In this document: positions 10,525-19,329 of the stretch, piece by piece | How positions within the stretch are numbered: the first letter of the stretch is position 1 | Layout: each line of letters starts with the position of its first letter | Notes under the pieces: generated by a model | Database searches by the model: none | Seen by the model: only the letters and a program-made list of their open reading frames with translations | Told to the model about the DNA's origin: nothing | Source of the DNA: JANQOH01 sp965214495 | Lineage (GTDB): Bacteria > Pseudomonadota > Alphaproteobacteria > UBA7887 | Length of the DNA: 64,000 nt | Assembly (NCBI GenBank): GCA_965214495.1 | Contig: OZ243958.1 | Location: 1,736,001 to 1,800,000, forward strand | Direction: 5' to 3' | Position numbers and translations under genes: made by a program

Positions 10525-11189
10525 CGACCCACTCCCCGCAACCGGTCGAGGTTGCCGGCATAGGAGTCTTCGCCGCCGCGGAATGCCGCCGCCCCCGCAA
10601 CCAGCACGTCGGCCCCGGCGGCGACCGCGCGCGGCGCCGTGCTGTCGTTGACGCCGCCATCGACTTCCAGGTCGATCGGCCGCCCTGCCGAGTCGATCAT
10701 CTCGCGCACCGCCGTGATCTTGGCCAACTGACTCTCGATGAAACGCTGGCCGCCGAAACCCGGATCGACCGTCATTACGGTCACGAGATCGAGGTCGCCG
10801 ATGACCGGCGCCAGCGCCGCCGCCGGTGTGCCCGGGTTGATCGCGACTCCGGCCCTTTTGCCGAGATCGCGCACCGCCTGCACGGTCCGGTGCAGGTGAG
10901 GTCCCGCTTCCGCCGGCACGGTGAGAATGTCGGCGCCAGCTTCGGCGAACGCGGTGAGAAAGGGATCGACCGGCGAGATCATCAGATGAACGTCGAACGG
11001 CGCCGGGCTGTGCGGGCGCAGCGCGGCGACGACGTCGGGCCCGATCGTGAGGGCCGGGACGAAATGCCCGTCCATCACGTCGATATGGATATAGTCGGCG
11101 CCGGCGGCGGTCATAGCGCGCACTTCTGCGCCTAGGCGCGCAAAATCGGCGGCTAGAAGGGACGGCGCTATGCGCACGGATCGCTGCAT
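10521..11189 (-). CDS. rpe: Ribulose-phosphate 3-epimerase
   Basis: This 222-residue TIM-barrel metalloenzyme interconverts ribulose 5-phosphate and xylulose 5-phosphate in the pentose phosphate and Calvin pathways. Signatures are complete: APSLLAADFARLG at the start, HIDVMDGHFVP with the metal-binding His and Asp, VMTVDPGFGGQ, and DLEVDGGV with the second catalytic Asp. Length and start (MQRSVRIAPSLL) are standard. It lies 18 bp after rsmB and overlaps the heparinase-family start, so the three genes form one transcription unit. Confidence 0.96.
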   Translation of the reverse strand: MQRSVRIAPSLLAADFARLGAEVRAMTAAGADYIHIDVMDGHFVPALTIGPDVVAALRPHSPAPFDVHLMISPVDPFLTAFAEAGADILTVPAEAGPHLHRTVQAVRDLGKRAGVAINPGTPAAALAPVIGDLDLVTVMTVDPGFGGQRFIESQLAKITAVREMIDSAGRPIDLEVDGGVNDSTAPRAVAAGADVLVAGAAAFRGGEDSYAGNLDRLRGVGR

Positions 11190-11207
11190 GACTGATTAAA
11201 GTAACAT

Positions 11208-12515
11208 CTAAGCTTTGCGCTTCAAGCGCACGGTATAAAATCCATCCATACCACCGCGATCGGGCAGATGGCAAGGCAGGCTCCGCAGCGACCCGTCTCC
11301 CTGGACGAGATCGCCGAGGCCGCAGATCTCGGCCGGACGGACGGGGTCGCGGACCAATGCGGTGTTACGGGCCAGCAGTGCGGCGATCCGTTCCGGGCCT
11401 TCCTCGGGCTCCAGCGAGCACACGGCATAGACGAGCGTCCCGCCCGGCGCCAGCATTGCGACGGCGTTGTCGAGCAGCCGATCCTGAAGGGCGCAGGCGG
11501 CGGCGACGTCGCCTGGCCGTTTGAGATGCGGGATGTCGGGATGCCGGCGAATCGTTCCGGTCGATGAGCAGGGAGCGTCGAGGAGGACGAAACGGGCAGG
11601 CTCGGGCGGGCTCCAGCGCGTCGCATCCGCATGTTCCGCGCGGACCGCGAGGCGCAGGCGGCGCAGGTTTCCGGTCAATCGGCGCAACCGGTCGGGCGCG
11701 GCGTCCACCGCGGTCACGACCGCGCCGGCGGCGGCGAGCTGCGCGGTCTTGCCGCCGGGCGCGGCGCACAGATCGATCGCCGCATCCCCCGGGCCGGCGC
11801 CGAGGAGACGCGCCGGGAGCGCCGCCGCCGCATCCTGCACCCACCAGTCGCCTTCCGCGAACCCCGGCAGTTCCTCGACGCGGCCGATGTGCGCGCGGCG
11901 CACCGTGCGGGTTTCCAGCACGGTTCCGCCCACGGCCTCGGCGACCGCGGCCGGATCGGTTCGGACCGAGAGGTCGAGCGGCGGCTCGCCGAGGTGCGCG
12001 GCGGCGATCGCGCGCGTGCACACCGGGCCGTAAGCGCGGCGCCACGACCGCCACAGCCAGTCCGGCGTGTTCAGCCGCGGCGCGTCCTGGGCGTCTCGCC
12101 AGACCGCGCCCTCGCGGGCGATGCGCCTCAACACTGCGTTGACCAAGCCCTTGTGCGACAGTTTCGCGAGGCGAACCGCCGTATCGACCGCAGCATGGTC
12201 GGGTGTATCGAGAAACAGGAGTTGCGCGGCGCCGAGTCGCAGGATGTCGCGCGCCGCCGTCCGCCCCGTCAGGGGCCGTTCGAGGCAGCGACCAATCAGG
12301 TCGTCGATTTGTCCGCATCGCCGAAAAACCGTGGCCGCCAACAGCCGCGCGAAGCCGCGATCGCGCGCCGTCAGGCTCGCGTCCGTATCTGCCGGATCGA
12401 ACGCGCGGTTACCGGTGAACACCGCGTCGAGCCATTGCAGCGCCTGCCGCCGCGCCGCAAGGTCGCTGCCGGTCGGGACCGAGCGGGAAGCTTTCCAACG
12501 CCGCCTTTCGCCCAT
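11208..12515 (-). CDS. rsmB: 16S rRNA m5C967 methyltransferase RsmB
   Basis: This protein of 435 residues (from ATG 12515) has an N-terminal NusB-like helical domain (about 20-150) and a C-terminal SAM-dependent RNA cytosine-5 methyltransferase domain. The SAM loop is LCAAPGGKTAQLA, and the two catalytic cysteines are Cys316 in DAPCSSTG and Cys366 in VCSLEPEEG, 50 residues apart as in the E. coli enzyme. It methylates C967 of 16S rRNA. An earlier in-frame ATG at 12629 gives a 38-residue leader of non-family sequence, so I prefer 12515 (MGERRRWK). Confidence 0.9.
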   Translation of the reverse strand: MGERRRWKASRSVPTGSDLAARRQALQWLDAVFTGNRAFDPADTDASLTARDRGFARLLAATVFRRCGQIDDLIGRCLERPLTGRTAARDILRLGAAQLLFLDTPDHAAVDTAVRLAKLSHKGLVNAVLRRIAREGAVWRDAQDAPRLNTPDWLWRSWRRAYGPVCTRAIAAAHLGEPPLDLSVRTDPAAVAEAVGGTVLETRTVRRAHIGRVEELPGFAEGDWWVQDAAAALPARLLGAGPGDAAIDLCAAPGGKTAQLAAAGAVVTAVDAAPDRLRRLTGNLRRLRLAVRAEHADATRWSPPEPARFVLLDAPCSSTGTIRRHPDIPHLKRPGDVAAACALQDRLLDNAVAMLAPGGTLVYAVCSLEPEEGPERIAALLARNTALVRDPVRPAEICGLGDLVQGDGSLRSLPCHLPDRGGMDGFYTVRLKRKA

Positions 12516-12818
12516 CGTCGCCTCCCGCACCCGCTCCGCAGTGCGATCGTCATCGGCTGCCCTGCCGCAAGGTGGCGCGCATATGCTACCGGACCCATGA
12601 ACTTGGCTCGACACTCCGGCATCGGGCACTATCCCGACTTCCGCAACTCAGGGGTAATGAAGATTCCAACCGGTTGATTTCCCACAATTGAGCTTTCAAA
12701 GACGCGGACGGTCCGAGGCGGCGTCCACGCTACTGCCCCGGCGTTCCCGGCGAGATCGCCAGCCTCCGGTCGGCACGCCGATGAGCACGCTGCGTCGCCA
12801 GGTCGTTCTATATCTGCA
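12516..12818. other. Intergenic stretch with no gene recognised
   Basis: About 300 bp separate the rsmB start from the decayed Rieske gene. Short frames exist on both strands, but none has family resemblance or a convincing ribosome binding site. The stretch around 12640-12700 is visibly richer in A and T than its surroundings, so the rsmB promoter may lie near 12520-12640 reading leftwards. I see no clear -35/-10 pair. Confidence 0.4.
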
Positions 12819-13903
12819 TCATCGCCCCGGTTCCGAGTGGACCCCGGGCGGCTCGACCTCGTTAAGCCGCCAGTTGAGGTAGTGGCCGAAGTCCGCCACG
12901 ACCCGCTCCAAAGGCACGAGACGGCCAGGGACGAAGTTGCCGGTGACGCCGCGCTGAACGCGCTCGCAGATAGCCTTGTCCTCGGACAGGAAGTTCAGCA
13001 GCGTATGTGAGGCGACGTTCCATATCAACCACTCGCGAAAGCGACGGATGGCGCCGGCGCGTCGGCGCTTCCGGTGCGGACAACACAGCGGTGCGTGTCA
13101 ACGGGATGCACGGCCTGCCAGACGAAGCTGTTCCCGGTGAGCACGCCGACGAACGAGGGCGGCAGGCTGATAAGTAGATAGTCGTCCCGGCCCTTGTTCG
13201 TGCCGCCCGTGGCGGTGGCCCGGGCCGAGCCGGTGATGTAGTAGGCGCCCTTGGTGGGCGTGTAGGGCTGAAGGGTCCTGTGGTGGACTTTGAAGAGGTG
13301 ATAGCTCTCCATCGCGTTCGAGATGGCGATCTTCCAGTTGCATTCCCACACATCGGTCGTTTGCTGGTCCGACTGGTGGTGCAGTTCGTCGATCCCGCGC
13401 GCAGACACGAGGGGGGCGACGGCCGCGAAACGCTTGACGAGCGATTCCACGTCGGGGTTCAGGCTCATGAAGACGAGGCCGTGCCACGACTCGACCCGGT
13501 ATGCGGGGAGGCAGTGGGTCGCCTTGTCGATCGCGTCCTTTGGTGCAAAGGGCACCCCGAGCAGGCGCCCGGTATCGTCGTAGGTCCAGGCATGGTACGG
13601 GCACTGGATGCGGTTAGCGTTGGCGGGCCGCTCGACGAGCAGGGTGCCCCGGTGGGCGCACAGGTTCGACAGGGCCGCCAGTTCTCCCGTCTGGTTGCGC
13701 AGGAGCAACACGGGTTGGTCTCCGACGACAACCGGAAGCTGGTCGCCGGGCGACGGGAGGCCGTCTTCGGTCGTTACGAAGACCCAGTCCCCGTGCCAGA
13801 TGCCGTCCTTCTCGGCCACGAGCCACTCCGGCTCCCGGTAGGATGCCGCAGGCAACGCGCGGGAGGGATCAAAGGTCAATTGACCGGCGTCCATGCCCAC
13901 CAC
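12819..13903 (-). pseudogene. Rieske non-heme iron ring-hydroxylating oxygenase alpha subunit, frameshifted
   Basis: The first reading frame (13903 down to 13025) carries a complete Rieske [2Fe-2S] site, CAHRG followed by CPYH, then the catalytic iron region NWKIAISNAMESYH-x4-HH. It breaks off in foreign sequence (APSVAFASG, stop) just where the family C-terminus should continue. A second frame then reads REWLIWNVASHTLLNFL and LSEDKAICERVQRG, the normal end of the family, and stops at 12819. One insertion or deletion near 13030-13070 explains this. Intact, the enzyme would be about 360 residues and would need a reductase partner, which is not in the window. Either a real pseudogene or an assembly error; the decayed helicase next door favours decay. 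Confidence 0.75.
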
Positions 13904-14029
13904 CCGGGATTTGATCGGGGTTCACTGGAGCAACCTCCGAAGCTTCGGATTTCGTTACCGCATCTGTTTGGGTCGACCGCCTCGACGAAGTGTCCGAAAT
14001 GACTTCATTCATTGTGGACGCCACGCTCG

Positions 14030-15057
14030 AGTGGGTTGCGCATCCCCCGATGGACTTCCTCGAAGGTATGCCCGGCGCGGTTGGGACTGGACGGCTCGCC
14101 CGCCTGCTCGGGCGCCGAAAGCCGGGCAACGTCCATGTGGCATCCGAATCCTTGTCCCCCGACTCGGCCGGATCGAAGTCGAGCATAAGTTGTCTGTCGT
14201 CCTTCCTGGCGGTCTCCGCAATCCGCTTCCGTTGGCGTTCGAGCGATTGATCATGCCGCATCCTTCGGCGTCCGAGCGTTCGGCAAGGCGTTTCTTCGCC
14301 TACTCGGCGAGGTCGGCCGCACCGCTCCAGATGCGGAAGGAGATCCGCGATATCGGCTTGCGCCGACGCCGCGAGATGTGTCTGGAATCGATCCGAATCT
14401 CTTCGTGAAGACGGGCCACGCGGGGCCCGCAGACGGCTTGTCAAAGTAGCACAACATGCGGGATCGCACCAAGCGCTACCGTCAAACAGGCCTTGGACAG
14501 ATCGCGGTGGATCAGGTTTTGCGTGGCGAACCGGCCAGGCAGGCGCCCACACGGTGCTCGAGACGGAGCTGCACGGCGTTCCCGCCGAGTCGGCTGGTGT
14601 CTTCGAACGCAACGGACCGGATGGCGGCTCGGCGGCGCCATTTGCCACGGTTCTCCCCTCCGCTTGCGCGCAGCGTATCGAGAGCCGCGGTCCAGCCGGG
14701 ATCGCCCGCCGGCCCGACATCGTTCAGCCTGTCGGCAAGGGCGAGTTCGCGCGTCGATGACACTCGTGTCTCCGCCCGGTTTCTGTCGGTCGGTACCGCC
14801 GTTGCCGTCGTCATCAGATCGGCGAAGTCGATCTCGGACGGATCCGATCGTTCCCCATCGTCCGACGATTCGGTCTTGGTATCGGCCTCTCGGGTGGGAT
14901 CGGCCGTGTCCACGATCCCCGCGTCCAGATCCACGAAGCCCTTGGAACGCTTGGGGGTCGGGGCGTATGCTCCAGAGTACCGGCCCGTCAACACGGTATC
15001 GGCATAAGTCATTGAAAAATTGTGGAGATACATGACAAACGCGCGCTTGGCGCGCAC
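14030..15057 (-). pseudogene. Decayed C-terminal part of a SNF2-type helicase resembling DISARM DrmD
   Basis: No intact gene is present, but collinear fragments on the - strand jump between frames. In order they are: VAFEDTSRLGGNAVQLRLEH with LIHRDLSKACL (14700-14480), then GAIPHVVLL, an in-frame stop, and CGPRVARLHEEIRID (14475-14400), then ASAQADIADLLPHLER (14380-14330), ADLAE-stop-AKKRLAERSDAEG (14325-14265), LERQRKRIAETARKD and RQLMLDFDPAE (14250-14165), and ARLSAPEQAGEPS (about 14100). From memory these resemble the tail of the large SNF2-like helicase DrmD of the DISARM anti-phage system. At least three frameshifts, one stop and a probable internal deletion are needed. The acidic frame 15057-14700 may be its upstream part. 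No other drm gene is in the window. Confidence 0.5.
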
Positions 15058-15276
15058 CCGCCGCCCGTTGCGTGGGGTGTGTCTTGGGCATACGCAGGGT
15101 GACGTTGTGAGAGGCAGTGATTCCCGTTATGGCGTCAGGTGACGTCCGCTCGAGGACTCTTCGGAGTATGGTGAGGCCATCCTGTCCGTCCGGGAGGGTT
15201 TCTCGACAGGTGGAGGAACAGCCCCTGTTCCAACACCGGCGGCCGTGGACTCCACAACGAGAATTACGGAACCGTC

Positions 15277-16782
15277 ATGATCGTCGAATCCACAAGCGCC
15301 TACGAGAAGCTCGAGAAGCGGTTCCGCCGTTTGTCCGTGCTCGGCGAGACGGTTGGCTGGCTCGACTGGGATCAGCACACGTTCATGCCCCGGGGCGGCG
15401 CCGAAGCGCGCGCAGACCAGATCGCCGAACTCGAACTGATCCGTCACGAACTGTTGACCGACCCGTGGCTCGCCGATCGGCTTGACGCCGCGGAGGCTGA
15501 AATCGCGGCGCTGTCCGACTGGCAACGCCGCAATCTCGCCGACATGCGCCGGCGATGGATTCACGCCTCAGCCGTGCCATCCGACCTTCACGAGGCGGCC
15601 ACCCGCGCCGGGATCGTCTGCGAGACGGCGTGGCGCGAGGCGCGGCCTGCGAACGACTTCGCCGCCGTCGCGCCGCCTCTGGCCAACCTGGTGCGGCTGA
15701 AGCGCGAGGCCGCCGAGGCAAGGGGCGCCGCGCTCGGTTGCGCGCCCTACGACGCTCTGCTGGATCATTACCAACCAGGGTTGCGCGCCGCCGATTTCGC
15801 GCCCGCATTCGACGCGCTGGCCCGTTTCCTGCCCGGTTTCATCGACGCCGTGATCGACAGGCAGGCGCAGGACCCGGCGCCGCTCGTGCCGCCGGGACCG
15901 TTTCCGATCGCCGCCCAGCGCGCGCTGGAAACCGAGCTGATGGGCGCGGTCGGTTTCCCGTTCAACGCCGGACGGCTCGATGAGAGCGCGCATCCGTTCA
16001 CGGGCGGCACGCCGGAGGACCTCCGCATCACGACCCGCTACGACGAGTCCGACTTCACCGCCTCCCTGCTGGCGGTGCTGCACGAGACCGGCCACGCGCT
16101 TTACGAACGCAATCTGCCGCCCCGGTGGCGCCGGCAACCGGTCGGAGAAGCGTTCGGCATGGCGGTTCACGAGAGCCAATCGATCCTGATCGAGCGCCAA
16201 GCCTGCGGCAGCGCGGAGTTCTATCGCTTCGCGGCACCGGCCATGCGGCGCGCTTTCGACGGCGACGGCCCGGCATGGGACGCGGAGAACCTGCATCGCG
16301 CGGCGCTTCGGGTGGAACGCAGCCTGATCCGCGTCCACGCCGACGAAGTCACCTACCCGGCCCACATCCTGGTCAGAACGGAGATCGAGCGCGCTCTGAT
16401 CGCCGGCGCCCTGACAGTCCGACATCTGCCCGACGCATGGCATGAGGCGATGCTCCGCCTGGTTGGTGTCGCACCCGATTCCGATTCCGACGGCTGCCTT
16501 CAGGATATCCACTGGCACGTCGGTGAGATCGGCTATTTCCCCACTTATGCGTTGGGTGCGATCATGGCGGCGCAGTTGTTCGCCGCCGCACGCGACGCGG
16601 ATCCGGGGATCGCGCCGGGGATCGCGAAGGGCGATTTCGGTCCCCTCTATGCCTGGCTCAGGCCCAACGTCCATGACCACGGCAGCGCGCTGAGCCTGGA
16701 TGAATTGCTCACACGCGCTACCGGACGACCACTCGATCCGGAGGCTTATTTCGACCATCTACGCACGCGATACGCGCCGTAA
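15277..16782 (+). CDS. Carboxypeptidase Taq-type metallopeptidase (family M32)
   Basis: This 501-residue zinc carboxypeptidase removes C-terminal amino acids from peptides in the cytosol. The metal site HExxH is His269-Glu270-x-x-His273 (LHETGHALYE), and the third ligand Glu299 lies in AVHESQS. Other M32 family blocks are visible: GWLDWDQHTFMPRGG at the N-terminus, and late TYPAHILVRTEIER and DIHWHVGEIGYFPTYALG. Length matches the family (about 500). It stands alone, with 220 bp of unassigned sequence upstream that contains no clear promoter, and is followed by the MATE gene after about 200 bp. Confidence 0.95.
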   Translation: MIVESTSAYEKLEKRFRRLSVLGETVGWLDWDQHTFMPRGGAEARADQIAELELIRHELLTDPWLADRLDAAEAEIAALSDWQRRNLADMRRRWIHASAVPSDLHEAATRAGIVCETAWREARPANDFAAVAPPLANLVRLKREAAEARGAALGCAPYDALLDHYQPGLRAADFAPAFDALARFLPGFIDAVIDRQAQDPAPLVPPGPFPIAAQRALETELMGAVGFPFNAGRLDESAHPFTGGTPEDLRITTRYDESDFTASLLAVLHETGHALYERNLPPRWRRQPVGEAFGMAVHESQSILIERQACGSAEFYRFAAPAMRRAFDGDGPAWDAENLHRAALRVERSLIRVHADEVTYPAHILVRTEIERALIAGALTVRHLPDAWHEAMLRLVGVAPDSDSDGCLQDIHWHVGEIGYFPTYALGAIMAAQLFAAARDADPGIAPGIAKGDFGPLYAWLRPNVHDHGSALSLDELLTRATGRPLDPEAYFDHLRTRYAP

Positions 16783-16904
16783 AACCGATCGCCGTCAGCC
16801 GCGCGCTCACCATCGCATGCCGCGACCGGAACGAGCTTCGAATTCGCCCGGAACAGGGCGGTGCCATAAAGTCCTGTTTCGGCCCGGCGGGTTAGCGGCT
16901 CCAC

Positions 16905-16931
16905 GGTGTGCGGGCGGGACGCCCGCGCACC
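16905..16931. repeat. Solitary copy of the GC-rich hairpin repeat
   Basis: A 12-bp inverted repeat with one G-T wobble around the loop GGA forms a strong hairpin (left arm GGTGTGCGGGCG). The same module, with small changes, recurs many times in the repeat field at 47.9-49.7 kb and once in opposite orientation right after the giant gene at 47934-47956. Here it is a single copy between the carboxypeptidase and the MATE gene, so the element is dispersed and not confined to the giant-gene locus. Confidence 0.7.
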
Positions 16932-16984
16932 AGGACAAGCCGGGCGCTTCGGTCTCCGCCCGCCACAGACGGGATCCCCCCGCC

Positions 16985-18307
16985 ATGCGCCGCAGCCGCC
17001 TGAAAGCCATTCTTGCGCTCGGCCTGCCGATCGTCGGCGGCATGGCGTCGCAGTCGCTGTTCAATCTGGTGGATACGGCGATGGTGGGTCGGCTGGGCGC
17101 GCCGGCACTGGCGGCAGTCGGCATCGCCGGGTTCACGAGTTTCATGTGCGGCGCCGTCGTCATGGGCATGTCCGCCGGCGTTCAGGCCATGGCCTCGCGC
17201 CGCCGCGGAGAAGGCCGCACGGAGGAAACGGCGGTGCCGCTCAATGGCGGCCTCGCGCTGGTGCTCGGCATGGCGATCCCGCTGTCGATCGTCCTTATCG
17301 TCTTCGCCCCCGAACTGCTGGCGCAGCTGAACGACGATGCGGAAGTGCTGGCGCACGGCACGCCTTATCTACAAGCGCGGCTCGTCGGTATGGCGGCGAT
17401 CGGCATGAACTTCGCCTTTCGGGGCTACTGGAACGCCGTCGGCCAGTCGATGGTCTATCTGCGCACCCTCCTGGTCATGCAGGCACTGAACGTGGTGCTC
17501 AACTACACCCTGATCTTCGGCGCCTTCGGCGCGCCTGCGCTGGGCACGTTGGGGTCGGGCCTGGGCACTGCCATCGCCACCTGGGCCGGCAGCGCGATGT
17601 ATGCCTGGACGGCGTGGCGCCGTGCGCGGCCGAACGGGTTTCTTACACGCCTGCCACGGCGGCATACGATGCTCACCATGGCGCGGGTGTCCCTACCGGC
17701 CTCGATCCAGCAGTTCTTTTTCGCTTCGGGTTTCACTGCGATGATGTGGATCGTCGGCCGCGTCGGCACCGCGGAGCTTGCGGCGGCGAACGTGCTGGTA
17801 AACGTCTTGCTGGTGGCGCTGTTGCCGGGCCTGGCGATGGGGCTTGCGGCGGGCTCGCTGGTCGGCCGGTCTCTCGGTCGCGGCGAGCGCGAGGGGGCGC
17901 GGTTGTGGGCGTGGGACGTGGTCAAGGTTGCCGCGGTGATCATGGGCAGCCTCGGCGTTCCGATGGCCCTGGCGCCCGGCGCGATCCTGGGGGTTTTCAT
18001 CGGCGACCCCGAAACCCTGGCGCTGGCGGAAACGCCGCTCAGGATCACCGGTGCGACGATCGTCGTCGATGCCGTCGGCATGGTGCTGATGAACGCCTTG
18101 ACCGGCGCCGGTGCGACACGGACCGTGATGATGGTGTCGATCGGGGTGCAGTGGTTCCTGTTTCTGCCGGCGGCTTTCGTGGTCGGCCCGACCCTGGGTT
18201 TCGGGCTCCTCGGTATCTGGTTCTGCCAAGTGCTCTGGCGGGCGACTCAGGCGGCGATCTTCGTCCGTCTGTGGCAACGCGGCCGCTGGGCCGACGTGCA
18301 CCTATAG
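16985..18307 (+). CDS. MATE family multidrug/cation efflux transporter
   Basis: This 440-residue membrane protein has about twelve hydrophobic segments in two related halves. It opens with LGLPIVGGMASQSLFNLVDTAMVGRLG, with the conserved Asp in the first helix, typical of the MatE domain (DinF/NorM group). Such proteins export drugs or metabolites in exchange for sodium or protons. ATG 16985 is preferred over an earlier in-frame start at 16700, because the extra 95 residues would run through the carboxypeptidase end and the repeat hairpin. Substrate is not predictable. The gene appears to stand alone. Confidence 0.92.
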   Translation: MRRSRLKAILALGLPIVGGMASQSLFNLVDTAMVGRLGAPALAAVGIAGFTSFMCGAVVMGMSAGVQAMASRRRGEGRTEETAVPLNGGLALVLGMAIPLSIVLIVFAPELLAQLNDDAEVLAHGTPYLQARLVGMAAIGMNFAFRGYWNAVGQSMVYLRTLLVMQALNVVLNYTLIFGAFGAPALGTLGSGLGTAIATWAGSAMYAWTAWRRARPNGFLTRLPRRHTMLTMARVSLPASIQQFFFASGFTAMMWIVGRVGTAELAAANVLVNVLLVALLPGLAMGLAAGSLVGRSLGRGEREGARLWAWDVVKVAAVIMGSLGVPMALAPGAILGVFIGDPETLALAETPLRITGATIVVDAVGMVLMNALTGAGATRTVMMVSIGVQWFLFLPAAFVVGPTLGFGLLGIWFCQVLWRATQAAIFVRLWQRGRWADVHL

Positions 18308-18340
18308 GCACCCGCGCCGCTCGCTTCCTCTTTCGATAGA

Positions 18341-18417
18341 TGGTCGGGGCGGCCGGATTCGAACCGGCGGCCCCCTGCTCCCAAAGCAGGTGCGCTACCA
18401 GGCTGCGCCACGCCCCG
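18341..18417 (-). tRNA. tRNA-Pro (anticodon TGG)
   Basis: On the - strand a complete cloverleaf can be drawn: acceptor CGGGGCG pairing with CGCCCCG, D-arm with AGCCTGGTAGCGC, anticodon stem CCTGC/GCAGG holding the loop TTTGGGA (anticodon TGG), T-arm CCGGTTCGAATCCGG, and an encoded ACCA end. Length is 77 nt. Anticodon TGG reads proline codons CCN, mainly CCA and CCG. It lies between the MATE gene and the SDR gene. No duplicated tRNA end or integrase is nearby, so it shows no sign of use as an attachment site. Confidence 0.97.
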
Positions 18418-18468
18418 ACGCCGGTTCATGTATGGTTCGCGCGCCGGCGAGGCAAGCCGGAACGCGGG

Positions 18469-19251
18469 TCAGGCGATGGGGGTACGCGCCGCAACGCCGC
18501 CGTCGATGGCGTAAACCACGCCCGTAATATAGGACGCGCGTTCCGAAGCCAGGAAGGCGACGAGATCGGCGACCTCTTCCGAACGCGCGGCGCGCCCGAG
18601 CGGCATGTTCCTGGTCAACTCCCGCCAGCGCTCGGGATCGCCGAGAGTATCCGCGGCGCGGGTGCGCATCAGGGTCACCATGCGATCGGTCTCCACGAAG
18701 CCCGGATTGACGCCCACGACGCGCACCCCGTTATCGAGGCTGGTGGATCCCAGCGCCCGCGTGAACGCCATCAACCCGGCGTTGGCGGTGCTGCCGGCGA
18801 TGTAGTTCGCGTCGAGTCGCTCGCCGGCAAGCCCGATGACGTTGACGATCACGCCTCTGCCGCGCGCGCTCATCCGTGCATGCGTCGTGCGGCAGAGATT
18901 GACATATCCGAACAGCTTGAGGTCCCACGCCTCGCGCCAGCGCGCTTCGTCTATGGCGGCGACCGATCCGCCGGGAATCGCGCCCGCGTTGTTGACCAGG
19001 ATGTCCACATCGCCCGCCGTCGCGGCCAGCGCCTGTTGCGCCGCGCTCTGCGAGAGGTCGCCGGGATGGGTCGCGACTGAAACCTGATGCGCACGCATGA
19101 TCTCGTCTCGCGCCGCCGCCAGCGCGTCTTCGCCGCGCGCGGCAAGGTGCAGGTGAACGCCCTCACCCGCCAGCACCCCAGCAACGGCGCGGCCAATGCC
19201 TTTCGATCCGCCAGTGATCAGCGCCGTCTTGCCCGCAAGTCCGAGATCCAT
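18469..19251 (-). CDS. Short-chain dehydrogenase/reductase lacking the canonical catalytic lysine
   Basis: This 260-residue Rossmann-fold protein has the cofactor motif TGGSKGIGRA near residue 12 and NNAGAIPGG in the middle. In place of the usual YxxxK it has NYIAGSTANAGLMAFTRALG, so the catalytic tyrosine is present but the lysine four residues on is serine. I recall a subgroup with YxAGS here, so this may be a clade feature rather than damage. Start ATG 19251 (MDLGLAGKTALITGG) has GGAGAG upstream; the frame to 19323 adds an unlikely leader. It lies 78 bp downstream of an alpha/beta hydrolase on the same strand, opposite a monooxygenase, so it may supply or remove carbonyl compounds. Substrate unknown. 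Confidence 0.85.
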   Translation of the reverse strand: MDLGLAGKTALITGGSKGIGRAVAGVLAGEGVHLHLAARGEDALAAARDEIMRAHQVSVATHPGDLSQSAAQQALAATAGDVDILVNNAGAIPGGSVAAIDEARWREAWDLKLFGYVNLCRTTHARMSARGRGVIVNVIGLAGERLDANYIAGSTANAGLMAFTRALGSTSLDNGVRVVGVNPGFVETDRMVTLMRTRAADTLGDPERWRELTRNMPLGRAARSEEVADLVAFLASERASYITGVVYAIDGGVAARTPIA

Positions 19252-19329
19252 GATCGCGTCTCTCTCCGTCGTTCCGCTCTCGTCGAACGCGCGCACTGTC
19301 GCGGAAGCCGCCCGGTCGTGCAAGCGGCG

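Noticed and set aside
13869..14720. A genuine 283-residue - strand gene at the decayed locus
   Set aside because: Only parts of the frame resemble a helicase tail, and those parts continue in other frames, so the open frame is a chance product of a broken gene.
15092..15276. Promoter or small gene upstream of the M32 carboxypeptidase
   Set aside because: No clear -35/-10 pair and no frame with family resemblance; left unassigned.
18341..18417. tRNA-Pro as an integration site
   Set aside because: No integrase, no repeated tRNA 3' end and no change in gene character on either side.
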